This document shows positions 51,397 to 62,997 of a stretch of 64,000 bases of DNA, piece by piece (position 1 is the stretch's first letter; the number at the start of each line of letters is the position of its first letter). Below the pieces are notes generated by a model. That model was not told the origin of the DNA and did no database searches. It saw nothing but the letters and a program-made list of their open reading frames with translations. This DNA is from Burhinus oedicnemus (Eukaryota > Chordata > Aves > Charadriiformes > Burhinidae). The position numbers and the translations under genes were made by a program. The DNA is taken from positions 452,120 to 516,119 of the forward strand of contig VFFE01006595.1 in the NCBI GenBank assembly GCA_008921705.1, in the 5' to 3' direction.

Positions 51397-54300
51397 TTAA
51401 TCCTTCTTGCCAGCTCCTCTTCACAGCTTACTTGTGATCAACTCATCACCCATCTCTTTTTTCGCCTTCTCATGGAACATCATCCTCTTTCCCACCTAAA
51501 TACGGTCATCAACTCAGCTGAGCATGATGATTCTTGGCCACTTCTGCTTGAATGTATTATTAGGGTTTACACGTGGAAGCTCCTCTTCCATTAGAGGCTG
51601 GTCCCTCCTGGACCCCTAGCAGCTCTGCCCAATGGATGGTTTTCTCCTCTTTTTGTTAATTTACTTTGAAGGCCTGCAAGGACTGTTCACTCATCTCACC
51701 TGTTTCTCTTTTCTGCCTCAGACTTCCGAATAAAGAAGCTTGCCTACTTCTTCATTTTGCTCTCCCACAGCTTTTTTACAACTCTGAATCTTTCTTTATG
51801 CAGAGGATTCTCAGTGGAAACCAGGAGGAACCAAACCCAGTGATCTCATCACTGACCATCAGCAAGTTTGCCCACAGTCTAGGAACTCCTAAGATGAGCT
51901 AGTCAGCAATACCTCTCTCTAGGTGAGAAATGTGAACTGGAAAAGCTCAGACATTTTCATGGGCAGGTATGTTACTCAGCGATCAGTAAGATGTCTCCAG
52001 GAAAGCTCATCTTCTCCTTGTAAAGCAGCCCATGTGGGCTGCCGGCCCTGCCAGACCTGGCACATTGCTGACTCTGGCCTCCTCTGAGTGAGGGAAGAGT
52101 TATCAGTATCAAGTGCTGGCATTTTGTACGAATGTCCTGCTTTGTTCCCATTTAATCATGGTCAGAAACCGCAGCAAGTACCAGTAAACACACACATGGA
52201 TAAGCTGTTGCTTTAAAACAAAAAGCTGCAAGTGAGAGATATAGGACCTTAGAACTGACAGCAAACGCTGCACCCAGAGCAGCATTCTATCCTGACAAGG
52301 AGCTACCTCTGAAATGAAGAACAAGTTGTGGCATGTCTCATTTACATACCAACTCAAGAACAGCCTTGCTTGCTGTACATTCAACCCCACAAGGCTTCAT
52401 GTGTTCACACGAAGCTCTGGAAGGTACAATTATTTGTGGTAACAAAGGATGACCTAAGCAAATACAGGCAGACTCCCATTCACTTGTCTTCTCATCCTAC
52501 GTGTGAGCAATCACACTGCATAGCCTTGATTCTGCCTTGGGCATTTTCCTAACCATGAATCATGAAACACAAGGCAGAGATGGCACAAAGAGACTATGAA
52601 GAATTTACACTTCTGGCATACCTCAGCTGCTTCACGGCTTCCCCTCCTTCCCAAGAGCTCAGGCATGGCTGTGCTGAGTCCCAAGTGCTGCCCACTCTGG
52701 CAGCAGCCACAGACACTAGTGCTGACTGTAACTGGATGGGAAAGTAACAGGAGTCCCTAAAGAACCACTGGCATGACTACTATGTCTGGAGGAGTTGTTT
52801 GGTCCAGGTCTTTTAAGTATTTCTGAGGTAATACAGCTATATTTAGCTGCTGAAACATAACATGAAGTATACCAAGAACCCCCGCTGTGCATTCGGTCAT
52901 CTGATACTAATTATGCATGAAAAAGAAGGAATCTATCTTTAGTTTAACTTCAAAGACAAGGCTATGCTTCTTACTGTCAAGTAGGTAGGACTCACAGTGA
53001 TACTCGGTGATTACAACTGCAGGGGCACATACCCAGTGGGAAATCTAAGGCAGCTGGAAAGGTTCAACAACACTAATGTTTCCTCATTCTCTTTTCTCTT
53101 GCTAGTGTGTAAGTTATGGGGCAGAGTACTGCTATTTATCCAGATTACTCTGATGTCATGAATGACTGACGACCAAATCAAAGTCTCCTCACCAATTTCA
53201 GCGAAGGTCATCTCTCAAAATTTTTTCCCTCATCAGTTCCAAGCCTTGTTACAGGGGTAAACAAAGAGACACAGTCACCAACACACACACAGCTACACAA
53301 AGGGAATGCCTTATTTATTTAGGATAGCAGGCAAAAAGCCATTGTGGAGATCACATTAAGATCTATCTATCTCCATCATAACGCTCTCTGTTATGCTTTA
53401 TGTCACCTTCCCCAGAGCTTTACCTGGGCTTGTGTATGATTCTAAGCTCCACAGGGACTGCCTACTCTTCTGGATTTACTACCATGACAGAGGGCTGTTC
53501 ATAGTTCGTCCCTTATTCCTTCTGTAATAAACATGATTAATCATGATAATTAAAAGGATGTCCCCCTCCGTTTTGTTCATTCATTACTGTACAGATGGTA
53601 GGGGCTTTTGTTTCTTTTTTTTTTTTCTACGCTAGGTTTTTCTTTTTAAGTCTGATCTCACCACCTCTCCACCATAGGGTGTGTATACATCAGACAAATA
53701 AGTGCAATTTTAATAAGGGGAACGATGCTTAATTGTGCCCATGTTATAAATTGCATTTCCTCTTACCCCCTGCTTTCATTTGACACATTTTACTCCAGGC
53801 AAGTTATATCATGACAACACATATCGCAAATCTTACTGTGAATATATAAATAGATGGTATCCTAATTCTCATTCACTTCAGATGTTTTTTGTTAAAAGAG
53901 AGGCAATATGGAACGATAAGGAAGGACTTTCTTGTCAAATTTTATCTTCAAGGAGGCTTGGATTAATATGAAGCACACAGCTGAGGTATCTGTGTTTTGA
54001 AGTGCTTGAAAGACTCTTTTAATTGCTGCAATCTGTTGTGCCTCTCAGATCTATTTGTGAAGGTGTTCAGCACGGTGTTTGTTTTGCTGATGAGCTATTC
54101 TTTGTCTTTGTCTTGTAATGAAGAAAAGTTTTGTCTTGCATTAGATATTAGAGCAACTGATATTTAAATGTTTAAGAATGGGAAATTAAAGACTGAATCC
54201 TAACAAAAGAATGAAAGCATTTATGACAATGGTTGTTAAACATCATAAGGTAGTGTTTTACTATTTTATTATTATGTTTTGCTTATCTGTTCTCTGTTCA

Positions 54301-56431
54301 TTAGCCAGGAGCCCAGGAGTTTTCTTTCAACAGATCCTCTACTTTCTAGATAAAGGCAGTTTATTACCACCAGGTAAACTGTGTTCCTATAGAGTATGTC
54401 CATACGTTTTACATATTCATTCTTCAGATATACAGTAGATGTTTTACATTAGCGACCTCTTAAAAAAATTCCTATCTTTAAGATTTCTCTAAATGTTCTT
54501 GATATAGTGGAATATGTAGCAATAATTGATTATTCTCTCTGATTCTTATTAGTATTCTATCAAAAATGGGAATCTATCTCACAACATGGGTGCAACTACC
54601 TTTGGAGCAGAAAACTTTCATAAATGTGGTACTTCATATTAATAATAAATCATACATGTGTTACCTCCACAGAAATCTAACACTTAAAATAAGTGGCCAG
54701 TGCAGAGCAGACTAAGTCACTGATTACTTGCCTTACTGTTTGTAAGGAAGGGGTAACTGACTGAAGCAAACATATTCGGCTATAATTTTCGTGAAATCTC
54801 CCTTCTCCCTCGCCCTTCTGATTAGTAATATATATCCTAGATACAGCACTGGGGCTTCTCCTCAGACATTCATCCCGTCTCTTTATTCCATCTCTGCCAT
54901 GCTGCCCCAGGCTCATGTCTCCATTCACCTCTCGTACCGCTCGGGTTAGTTCTTCTGTCTTTACCTGATCTCAAATAGATACTTTAATCTGCCCACTCTC
55001 CGTGTCTGCAAAGCCTCCATCACTGCAGTCTGCTTGACATATCTACTATAAGTCGTTTTATTCAGCTATCAAAGAATGGAAGTACTTGGGGTTCTGATCT
55101 AAAGTTGCTGCCTTGGTTAACTTTTTTGTACTACAACCTCCTTTGTATATCGTCTTCTAAGCTGATGTGTACCTGATATTTGGAGCACGATTTAATCTCA
55201 CTTAACTCTTTGGAAGTTAGTGCAGCTTGCAAGATCAGAACCAAACCACTCTCAGGCTACTCATTTTCAAAGACCATATTAGTCAAGAGTGTTTTTAATT
55301 TCTCATTTAAGTGCCAGAACAGCCAATGTAAGGTGAGAGATAATGATCTACCTCCAGAACTGCGTTTAATATTTAATAAACCACGATCACTATTTAATTT
55401 GGACCAATCCCGTACTGTATGCCATAGAGATCTATCTCTACTGTTCCACATCTGTTAAATATTTTAGATATTTTAGCTTTATATTTATGTAGTTGAGATG
55501 GAGTATAATAAAGCCTGTTAAAATCAAGAGTGTATGAGGTTATATTGGGTATTCTGAGAAAGACAGATTTAGCAAGCTTAATGGAAACCATTCACTCCTC
55601 TATTGAGATGTCAGATTTGTTTCTCACAGTTTTGCACATTATGTTTAACTCAGTTCTTTCCATCAAAGGCAACTGATGTCTTCTAGCAACACATTCAGAT
55701 ATGGTTTCCTTCTTAGTTCCAACTTCTCCAGAATAAATTAATACCACAGACAGTGACATGCACGTGAAAAAGATCATTCCATATGCAAAATGACGTATCT
55801 GTAAAAACGTAAAGGAGCACAACTTACTCTCTACATATACTGGAATTCTCCTGACTTCCTTCTGGAGCTCTTGTTAACATCTGACATTTGGGCAACACAT
55901 TTCCATTATGGCTCAAAACTCTTTATATGATTTTTCTAAACCTTTAATCAGTCAGGAATGTCAGGCTGGTTAACACCACAATGATATGTCATTGAACACT
56001 CCACCTCATCTTCAGCAAACTGTTCCACAAAGCTTGAATATCATTAGGTGGACAGAGCATTACAAATATATCCCTACAATTAGGCTTCTGTCCACAATTC
56101 TCTGTTGTCAGTATTTTCTCTAAAATTGAAGCTTTCATCCTCAAGAAAGACTCCTACCCTCAAGCAGGATGCCTAGCTTTACCAAAGGCCACCCTCTCTA
56201 ATGATATGCCAGGTAGTTTTAGAGGACTGCAGATAGAAGTATCCTTTGATGATGTTCTCATGGTTACAACTGTGGGCATTATATTCTCAGGAGACAACTG
56301 AGAAATGCAATAAAATTTGATAACTGTCATTCCTCACCAACACACTTTAAAGTGATCTCACTAGACAGTGACACCACTGCACTCTACACAAGTCCTAGTG
56401 ATTAAACTAGGTGATTAGACAAAGCATTAGG
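51397..56431. other. Intronic sequence, no gene seen
   Basis: Between two CR1 copies. Nothing beyond short A/T runs and an ACACACACAC stretch near 53.28 kb. Confidence 0.6.
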
Positions 56432-56459
56432 CCTAGTGATTAGACGAAGCATTCTACAA
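56406..56459 (+). repeat. Tandem duplication at the CR1 5' junction
   Basis: Two imperfect units of about 26 bp, sharing GTGATTAGAC(A/G)AAGCATT, lie side by side. A weaker partial copy (CCTAGTGATTA) starts at about 56394. The second unit runs into CR1 coding sequence (GACGAAGCATTCTAC, codons DEAFY), so the first looks like a duplicated scrap of the element's truncated 5' end. Confidence 0.6.
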
Positions 56460-58395
56460 GCGGCTGACGGAAGTCTCACAGTCGCCAGCCCTTGTCCCAG
56501 TGGGGGACTTCAACTTACCAGACATCTGCTGGAAATGCAACACAGCAGAGAGGAAACAGTCTAGGCGATTCCTGGAGTATGTGGAAGATACCTTCCTGAC
56601 ACAACCGGTAAGTGAGCCTACCAGGGGAGGTGCCTTGCTAGACCTGCTGCTCACAAATAGAGAAGATCTGGTGGGTGATGTGGTGGTCGGAGGCTGTCTT
56701 GGGCTTAGCAACCATGAAATGATAGAGTTCTCAATTCTTGGTGAAGTAAGGAAGGCGGTCAGCAAAACCACTACCATGGACTTCCGGAAGGCAGACTTCA
56801 GCCTGTTCAGGACACTTGTTGAGAGAGTCCCTTGGGAGACAGTTCGGAAGGGCAAAGGGGTCCAGGAAGGCTGGACATTCATCAAGAAGGAAGTCTTAGA
56901 GGCACAGGAGCAGGCTATCCCCATGTGTCATAAGATGAACCGGCGGGGAAGACGACTGGCCTGGCTGAACAGGGAGCTCTTGCTGGGACTCCGGAAAAAA
57001 AGGAGAGTTTACCACCTTTGGAGGAAGGGGCAGGCAACGCAAGAAGGGTATAGAGATCTAGTTAGGTCATGCAGAAAAAACATCAGAAAGGCAAAAGAAC
57101 AGCTAAAACTTAATCTGGCCACTGTTGTAAGAGATAACAAAAAAGGTTTTTACAAATACATTAACAACAAAAAGAGAGCCAGGGAGAACCTCCACCNNNN
57201 NNNNNNNNNNNNNNNNAGGCCCAGCCAGCATGGGTTCATGAAAGGCAGGTCCTGTTTGACCAACCTGATCTCCTTTTATGACCAGGTGACCCGCCTGGTG
57301 GATGAAGGAAAGGCTGTGGATGTTGTCTGCTTGGACTTTAGTAAGGCCTTTGACACAGTCTCCCACAGCATTCTGCTAGAGAAACTGGCAGCCCATGGCT
57401 TAGACAGGTGTACTCTTCGCTGTGTTAAAAACTGGCTGGATGGCCGAGCCCAGAGAGTTGTGGTGAATGGCATTAAATCCAGCTGGCGGCAGGTCTCAAG
57501 TGGTGTTCCTCAGGGCTCAGTTTTGGGGCCAGCCTTGTTTAATATCTTTATTGATGATCTGGACGAGGGGATTGAGTGCACCTTCAGTAAGTTTGCAGAT
57601 GACACCAAATTAAGCAGCAGTGTTGATCTGCTTGAGGGTGGGAAGGCTCTGCAGAGAGAGCTGGACAGACTGGATTGATGGGCTGAAGCCAACTGCATGA
57701 GGTTTAACAAGGCCAAGTGCCAGGTCCTGCACTTGGGTCACAACAACCCCAGGCAACGCTACAGGCTTGGGGAGGAGTGGCTGGAAAGCTGCCTGGCAGA
57801 AAAGGATCTGGGGGTCCTGGTGGACAGCCGGCTGAACATGAGCCAGCAGTGCGCCCAGGTAGCCAAGAAGGCCAATGGCATCTTGGCCTGTATCAAGAAC
57901 AGTGTGGCCAGCAGGAGTAGGGAAGTGATGGTGCCCCTGTACTCAGCGCTGGTGAGGCCGCAGCTTGAGTCCTGTGTTCAGTTTTGGGCGCCACAGTACA
58001 GGAGGGACATTGAGGTGCTGGAACGTGTCCAGAGAAGGGCAACAAAGCTGGTGAGGGGTCTGAAGAACCTGCCTTATGAGGAGCGGCTAAAGGAATTAGG
58101 ATTGTTTAGTCTGGAGAAGAGAAGGCTGAGGGGAGACCTTATTGCTCTCTACAACTACCTGGAAGGAGGTTATAGTGACATGGGCGCTGGTCTCTTCTCC
58201 CAAGTAACTAGCGATAAGACAAGAAAAAATGGGTTCAAGTTGTGCCAGGGAAGGTTTAGGCTAGACATTAGGAAAAAATTTTTCCCTGAAAGAGTTATCA
58301 AGCATTGGAACAGGCTGCCCAGGGAGGTGGTCGAGTCACCATCCCTAGATGTGTTTAGAAGTCGTGTAGATGTGGTGCTTAGAGAGATGGTTTAG
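56440..58395 (+). pseudogene. CR1 ORF2 (endonuclease/reverse transcriptase), truncated, one nonsense codon
   Basis: The protein nicks target DNA and reverse-transcribes the element's own RNA. Visible parts in order: endonuclease C-terminal half with GDFN (from 56503) and SNHE (about 56707); a basic linker rich in K/R; after the gap, [14 protein letters not shown]; palm motif [12 protein letters not shown] (57331-57366); [14 protein letters not shown]; the catalytic FADD box (57592-57603); then the long C-terminal region ending in [12 protein letters not shown]. One in-frame TGA at 57676-57678 interrupts LDRLD and [10 protein letters not shown]; in related copies this position is often arginine, so CGA to TGA by CpG decay is likely. 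Frame is the same on both sides of that stop. Frame across the gap is meaningless because the gap size is arbitrary. The upstream limit is an in-frame TGA at 56437-56439, at the element boundary. Confidence 0.92.
57197..57216. other. Assembly gap (20 N) inside a CR1 element
   Basis: The gap lies between codons for RARENLH and RPSQHGF. The copy at 41006 has about 490 bp between the equivalent points, so a similar length is probably missing. Confidence 0.99.
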
Positions 58396-59750
58396 TGGCA
58401 GACCTGGTAGAGTAGGGTCAATGGTTGGACTAGATGATCTTAAAGGTCTTTTCCAACCTAAATGATTCTATGATTCTAAACTGGATTACACAAACTTGGA
58501 AACTGAGCAATGTTATAGCAAATATTGTGCACAGACAGCTAGGGGGGTAAGCAAGAACCTATTAAAAAGAAAGAGATGGACATATCTACTATTTCTTGTT
58601 GTTTACATTCTTAAACTTTAAACCAAACTTCTACTTTATTTATTTGTGTAATTAAGTACATTATTTCACTGGCGGTGCACAGATCCTGGAGGATTTAGTC
58701 AAGCTCTTAAGCAATTCTGAAATACACTGTGCATATTTGTCTAAAAACGCCCTAGTTGTACAGCGTGAACAGGTGAGAGACTTAATCAGAAAACAAAAAA
58801 GCAAATGTTAAGGAAGAAATGCTCTCAGGGGACAATAATGCAAAGCAAAAGATACATTATTGCTCCCTGAATTACCTACACAAGCATTTCCTTTCTTATT
58901 ACAGCATTAATCTTTGCACATGTGATACAGGAGTCAGAAGCATTAATCCTTTACATTGTTCTGCAGGAAACTAGAGTGCTGCATGACACTATCGGCTTCT
59001 GCCCCCACCAGCATCTGATAGCAGCAGTATTCCTGGATTTTGTGCAGGTCAAGAGAGTGTCTCTGGTAGAGAGGAGAGGATTTGTTTCCCTCTGTCTTAC
59101 AAATACCATGTTGGACAATTCAGAGAAACTCCCACATCCTGAAATTTTTTTCTCCTCTTTTCTTCCTTCCTATAAACCCAGGATCACACTAGCTAAGTTT
59201 GCCAATGGCCCAGTCCACCTTGATCACTACACCCCAGGCCCTTGTATTCTGCTCCCATTCACATTCACCTTTATAAGGCATTCTCCACCCTCCACGCTAC
59301 CACAGGAGGAAGGGCTGGATTAAGGAGATGCTGAATTACACAGGCACGTTGGCAAATACCTCCCCAACACAGTCCCCATATTGCTGGCCGGCAGTGGAAA
59401 ACCACCTTTGCAGGACTAGGTTTCGGTCCCAAGCAGCGAGTAAGAAAAATATTTTGAATCTTGAAGCTGTCAAGCACAAGAAGGAGATAAACAGCATCTG
59501 CACTTGATAAAATAATAAATGCACCAAACTTTTCAAGCTAGAAGCTTACCAAACACAAAGCACAGCACTACACAACATGACCTTCCAAAAGAGAATTGTC
59601 ACCTCTTGATATATACTTGCATCTTTCCTGCATGAATTTCAAATTGTACGATAACGTACTACAAGTCCTCAGAGCCAGACAGAACTGCTGGATAGCTGGC
59701 TTAGGATGAAAACGATCAGCATGCCATGAAAACAGCGACACATCTTGAGA

Positions 59751-59804
59751 CTAGTTCGTCTAGCCCAGTATCCCGCCCCTGACAGTAGTCAAAAGCAGAG
59801 AGTC
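59751..59804 (+). repeat. Possible old amniote interspersed-repeat fragment
   Basis: TCGTCTAGCCCAGTATCCCG followed by CCCTGACAGTAGTC resembles the motif 'CATCTAGCCCAGTATCCTGTC...GACAGTGGCC' that recurs in sauropsid genomes as part of an interspersed repeat. I cannot name the family with certainty and the match is short. Confidence 0.35.
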
Positions 59805-59924
59805 AGAAAACAACCTGACACTGCTCCGTGGTACTGTAGGCAAGGTGTGGTTTGTCATCCCAGTGAGAACAGGCAAAGGACTTCATTCAATCTTTGTGGC
59901 TAGCAGCAAAAGTTAGTGTGGTGG

Positions 59925-60680
59925 GTAGCACTGTGAGAAAAAGGATAGACTTGGAGGTGTAACCGAGCTTCAGGGGGCTCTGACTAGGGGCTGGAGAGCT
60001 CAGTGGGGCTCCAGAGGGATGACAGTACTGCTCCGGGAGGCTGCGTCTGGGGTGTCATTTTCTTCTGTTTCTTTAACCTTGCTGCAATCTGATCTGGTAG
60101 AGGGATTTCATCCCACTGTGGGACTCTAAGGCCAGAATGGAGTGGACATGCTGGGTAGAGCTGAAGACCGTAAGGGAACTGCCGGTTGGAGTTCTACACC
60201 TCCAATATGGACATGAATATGTGCACCTGTATCTGTCAAACTGTACCGCTGCATCCCTCACAGTCTTTGCATAGCCACTATTCTGAGAAGGAAAGTTTGG
60301 CACAACAGTTGGGAGCTTCCTCTCTTGCAGGCACCGCAGCACAGAGCTCCCAATGGGCTGATGATATGGGGCCAGTTGGCTGTGCTGCTGTGGCCAGGCT
60401 GCTTCCATGTTGGGGCTCGCTTGTTGGAGCACAGTCTGCACAACACTGCGGCACCCACTGATACCGCAGTGGAGACACTTGAACACTTGTCTATCAATGC
60501 GCCAAACACACTGGGGGTACCTCCTACATAGTTCTTTACAATCTTTAAGCATCGTTGCTTCATATTTGGTCCTGCTGATCCTGCAAAGAACTCCCACTAA
60601 GGGGGTGTTAGCACACACTGAGTGGACCAGGAGAGCACCTTGGATATGCCTCAGTCCTGCTTACAGAGCACACAGCTGGC
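59925..60680. other. GC-richer block with overlapping long open frames, unidentified
   Basis: This block differs in composition from the AT-rich intron around it. The minus strand is open for 181 codons (60073-60618), with two further overlapping open frames of 101 and 66 codons; the plus strand is open for 91 and 103 codons. The 181-codon frame has Cys pairs (CLHCG, CPYWRC) but no fold I recognise. Another minus-strand frame near 60060-60130 reads WDEIPLPDQIAARLKKQKK, which looks protein-like. Mixed frames would fit a decayed processed pseudogene or an unlisted repeat; chance is also possible given the local GC content. No function is assigned. Confidence 0.3.
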
Positions 60681-61073
60681 AGCCGGAAGGAAATGCAATG
60701 AAAACTGTCCATTTGTAATCCTTGATAGTTCACATTAAAAAAAACCCCATGGGAGTACAGGAAATGCCTGACTGACAGCGTAAGCACTCATGTAAATTTG
60801 TGCAGGCTGGCAGAATGATTTTCATCGTTCAGGCTGACTATATTCTTTGAAGATATGTCACTTCCCTGGATGGATGCAGCTGTGTGTTTTAAGCTCACAC
60901 TAGTTGGACAAAATGATTTGTTCATGATCTTAATATTTAGCCCTTTCAGGGAAAAAAATTCTAGCACTTCAAGCTTTTGTGAGCCTGAAAGGCTCATTCA
61001 GGTTTTTAAAGATCTACCTTAGCTTTTTTATTATGATTATTTATTTGAAGCCTGAACAGGCAATTTGATGAAT

Positions 61074-61086
61074 GAGAGAGAGAGAG
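61074..61086 (+). repeat. Microsatellite (GA)6
   Basis: GAGAGAGAGAGAG followed by an interrupted purine run (TGGGAGAGAAAG). Confidence 0.85.
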
Positions 61087-62973
61087 TGGGAGAGAAAGCA
61101 TACAAACAATACATTGTATATAGTTTTTCCAATTACCATAGAACAGTCCTCAACCAACTGAGAAGATTTAATGTTTTTCATATGCTATTACATGGGGCTT
61201 CTTTTAGATTCTTGTTGCTTTCCTCTTTCCTTATTATTAATTGTTCTATTCAATCTAATCAGATTTTATTTTTAGGAAATGATCCCGATGTTCTTGCTTA
61301 CACAGAGCAGTAGTTAGCCTAAGTAGCTTCAGGAAACCAATGACCTGATCCAACAAAAACAAAACACCGGATTCCAGAGCTGGAGGGATATTCACTGCAT
61401 GCAAGGCTGTAATGCAGATGTCGAATTTCTCACCCCTGCTTCTTCTGTGCATACTTTTACAATTTCAGCCCTCTGCATATGGCACATGGTTGATTACCTC
61501 CCTTGCATCTGAACCAATATACAGCAATCTTAACAGTAAGGCAGTGTTTTTGCAGTGGTGTCAGTAGCTGCCAACCTTGTTCTGGGAGAGGTGGTTGCGA
61601 TGTCTCTCGGTGAGGCAGGTAAGCACGATACATCACACCAACTGCTCATAAGGAGCCCAGAACAAGTCTGATTTGGTTGCTTCTCCATTTGACTCACTCC
61701 TCTGACACAAAAATGCAGGGCTTCATTATTTCTAAAATGATAGATTAAGATGGAAGCGAGACCCAGTGCAAGTCCTCCTTTTCTGGTATGAGTACAGCTA
61801 TACTGACTCACTGAGAGTATGTGTCTCTACACATCTCCAAAGCTGTTGACTTCCCCATATGAGAAAAATTATTTTTAGAGTACTCCTAAAATAAAATAAA
61901 TCTTAGGGAATAATTTAATAAAGATAGATTATTCTTTCAAAGTTCTCAAAGCTAGTTTATTCCACAGCAAAGATATCCATTCAACATTTTTCTGAATTTT
62001 ATGTTTTGTTCAGGACAATCTCTATGTACAGCAATATACCACTTTTCATTCTATACTTTCCAGAGGATTGCTCTGTCAGGGAGTGTGAAGTTTGGGCCTG
62101 AAAGCACTGAATATTTTTTGAAGCTAGCCCTAAGCCTCTGGGCTTATTTCTTAAGCAAAACCAGCATGCTCTTCCTTTAAGATCGTTCAGCATCCTCTTG
62201 ATTATGGTGTGACATTACTTAAACTGCTGGAAAACTTTAGCTACTCAGTAAGTTTTACACTGATCATATTTTGCCAGTATAATTTTAAGTATTACATAGT
62301 TAAAGAGACATCTTTCACAGCTGCTGACTGAATATTAATATGATTTTTTTATTTCCACTAGACTCCATTAGACTGTAACTGAACATTAAAAATGAGCACT
62401 AGATTCAGTGACACTTATTTCCCCATTGTGTATCACCGTATGACTCTCGAGTCCTGTTTCTCTTTACCCCATTTGTGGTCCTATCCATCTGATTTATAGA
62501 GCAAGCTGTAGCAGGAAGTGCAAAGGAATTCTAAATCACCACTCATTTGTCAGACTTCAATACTAAGCGCAAAATATGGTATTAAAGCAAGACTGAAAGC
62601 TTTCTTCCTTCTCCTTGCCCAGGACTTCATGGTAATGGGATAAGTGGTTACGAATTTCCCAATACTCAGCTGCGCTGCACGTGTGTGTTATCAGCCAGGG
62701 AAAAGTTTAAGGCAGGTTCAAACATGCAGAGTACATTCAAGTTTATGACTTAATTGTGCTGAGAACCAGCACTGTTAGTTTGGATCAATGGTGCTGAGAG
62801 AAGCATTTCTAAGTCTCAAAGCTTACTATACCAATTTGCAATTATCATGCAAACTGTTCACTTACTACACTGTCCTGTAAGATGATGCCTTTTCCAAGAG
62901 ACATTAAAGGTTTTCATTTGTGCTGCTCAGCTTTCTTTTCCATCTTGAACTTTCAGGCCGTTCGTGCTGTCTG

Positions 62974-62997
62974 ACATATGGTACTTATACCATATGT
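62974..62997. repeat. Inverted repeat, 10-bp arms with 4-nt loop
   Basis: ACATATGGTA at 62974-62983 and its exact complement at 62988-62997, loop CTTA. No surrounding gene or repeat is recognised. Confidence 0.85.

Larger units (their letters stand above)
56432..58478 (+). mobile_element. CR1 LINE, 5'-truncated but retaining much of ORF2 and the 3' tail
   Basis: The longest transposon in the window. It enters ORF2 within the endonuclease domain (reading DEAFYKRLTEV, then GDFNLPDICW), continues through the linker, an unsized gap at 57197-57216, the reverse transcriptase and C-terminal domain, and a stop at 58393-58395. The short 3' untranslated end contains GGTTGGACTAGATGATCTT, TTTTCCAACCTAAATG and two terminal octamers ATTCTATGATTCTA. 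ORF1 and the first part of the endonuclease are absent. Coding decay is light (one visible nonsense codon), so it looks younger than the other copies. It is antisense to the glypican gene. The 5' junction lies in a short local duplication. Confidence 0.95.

Noticed and set aside
56454..56924. 156-codon minus-strand frame
   Set aside because: It is the antisense shadow of CR1 ORF2.
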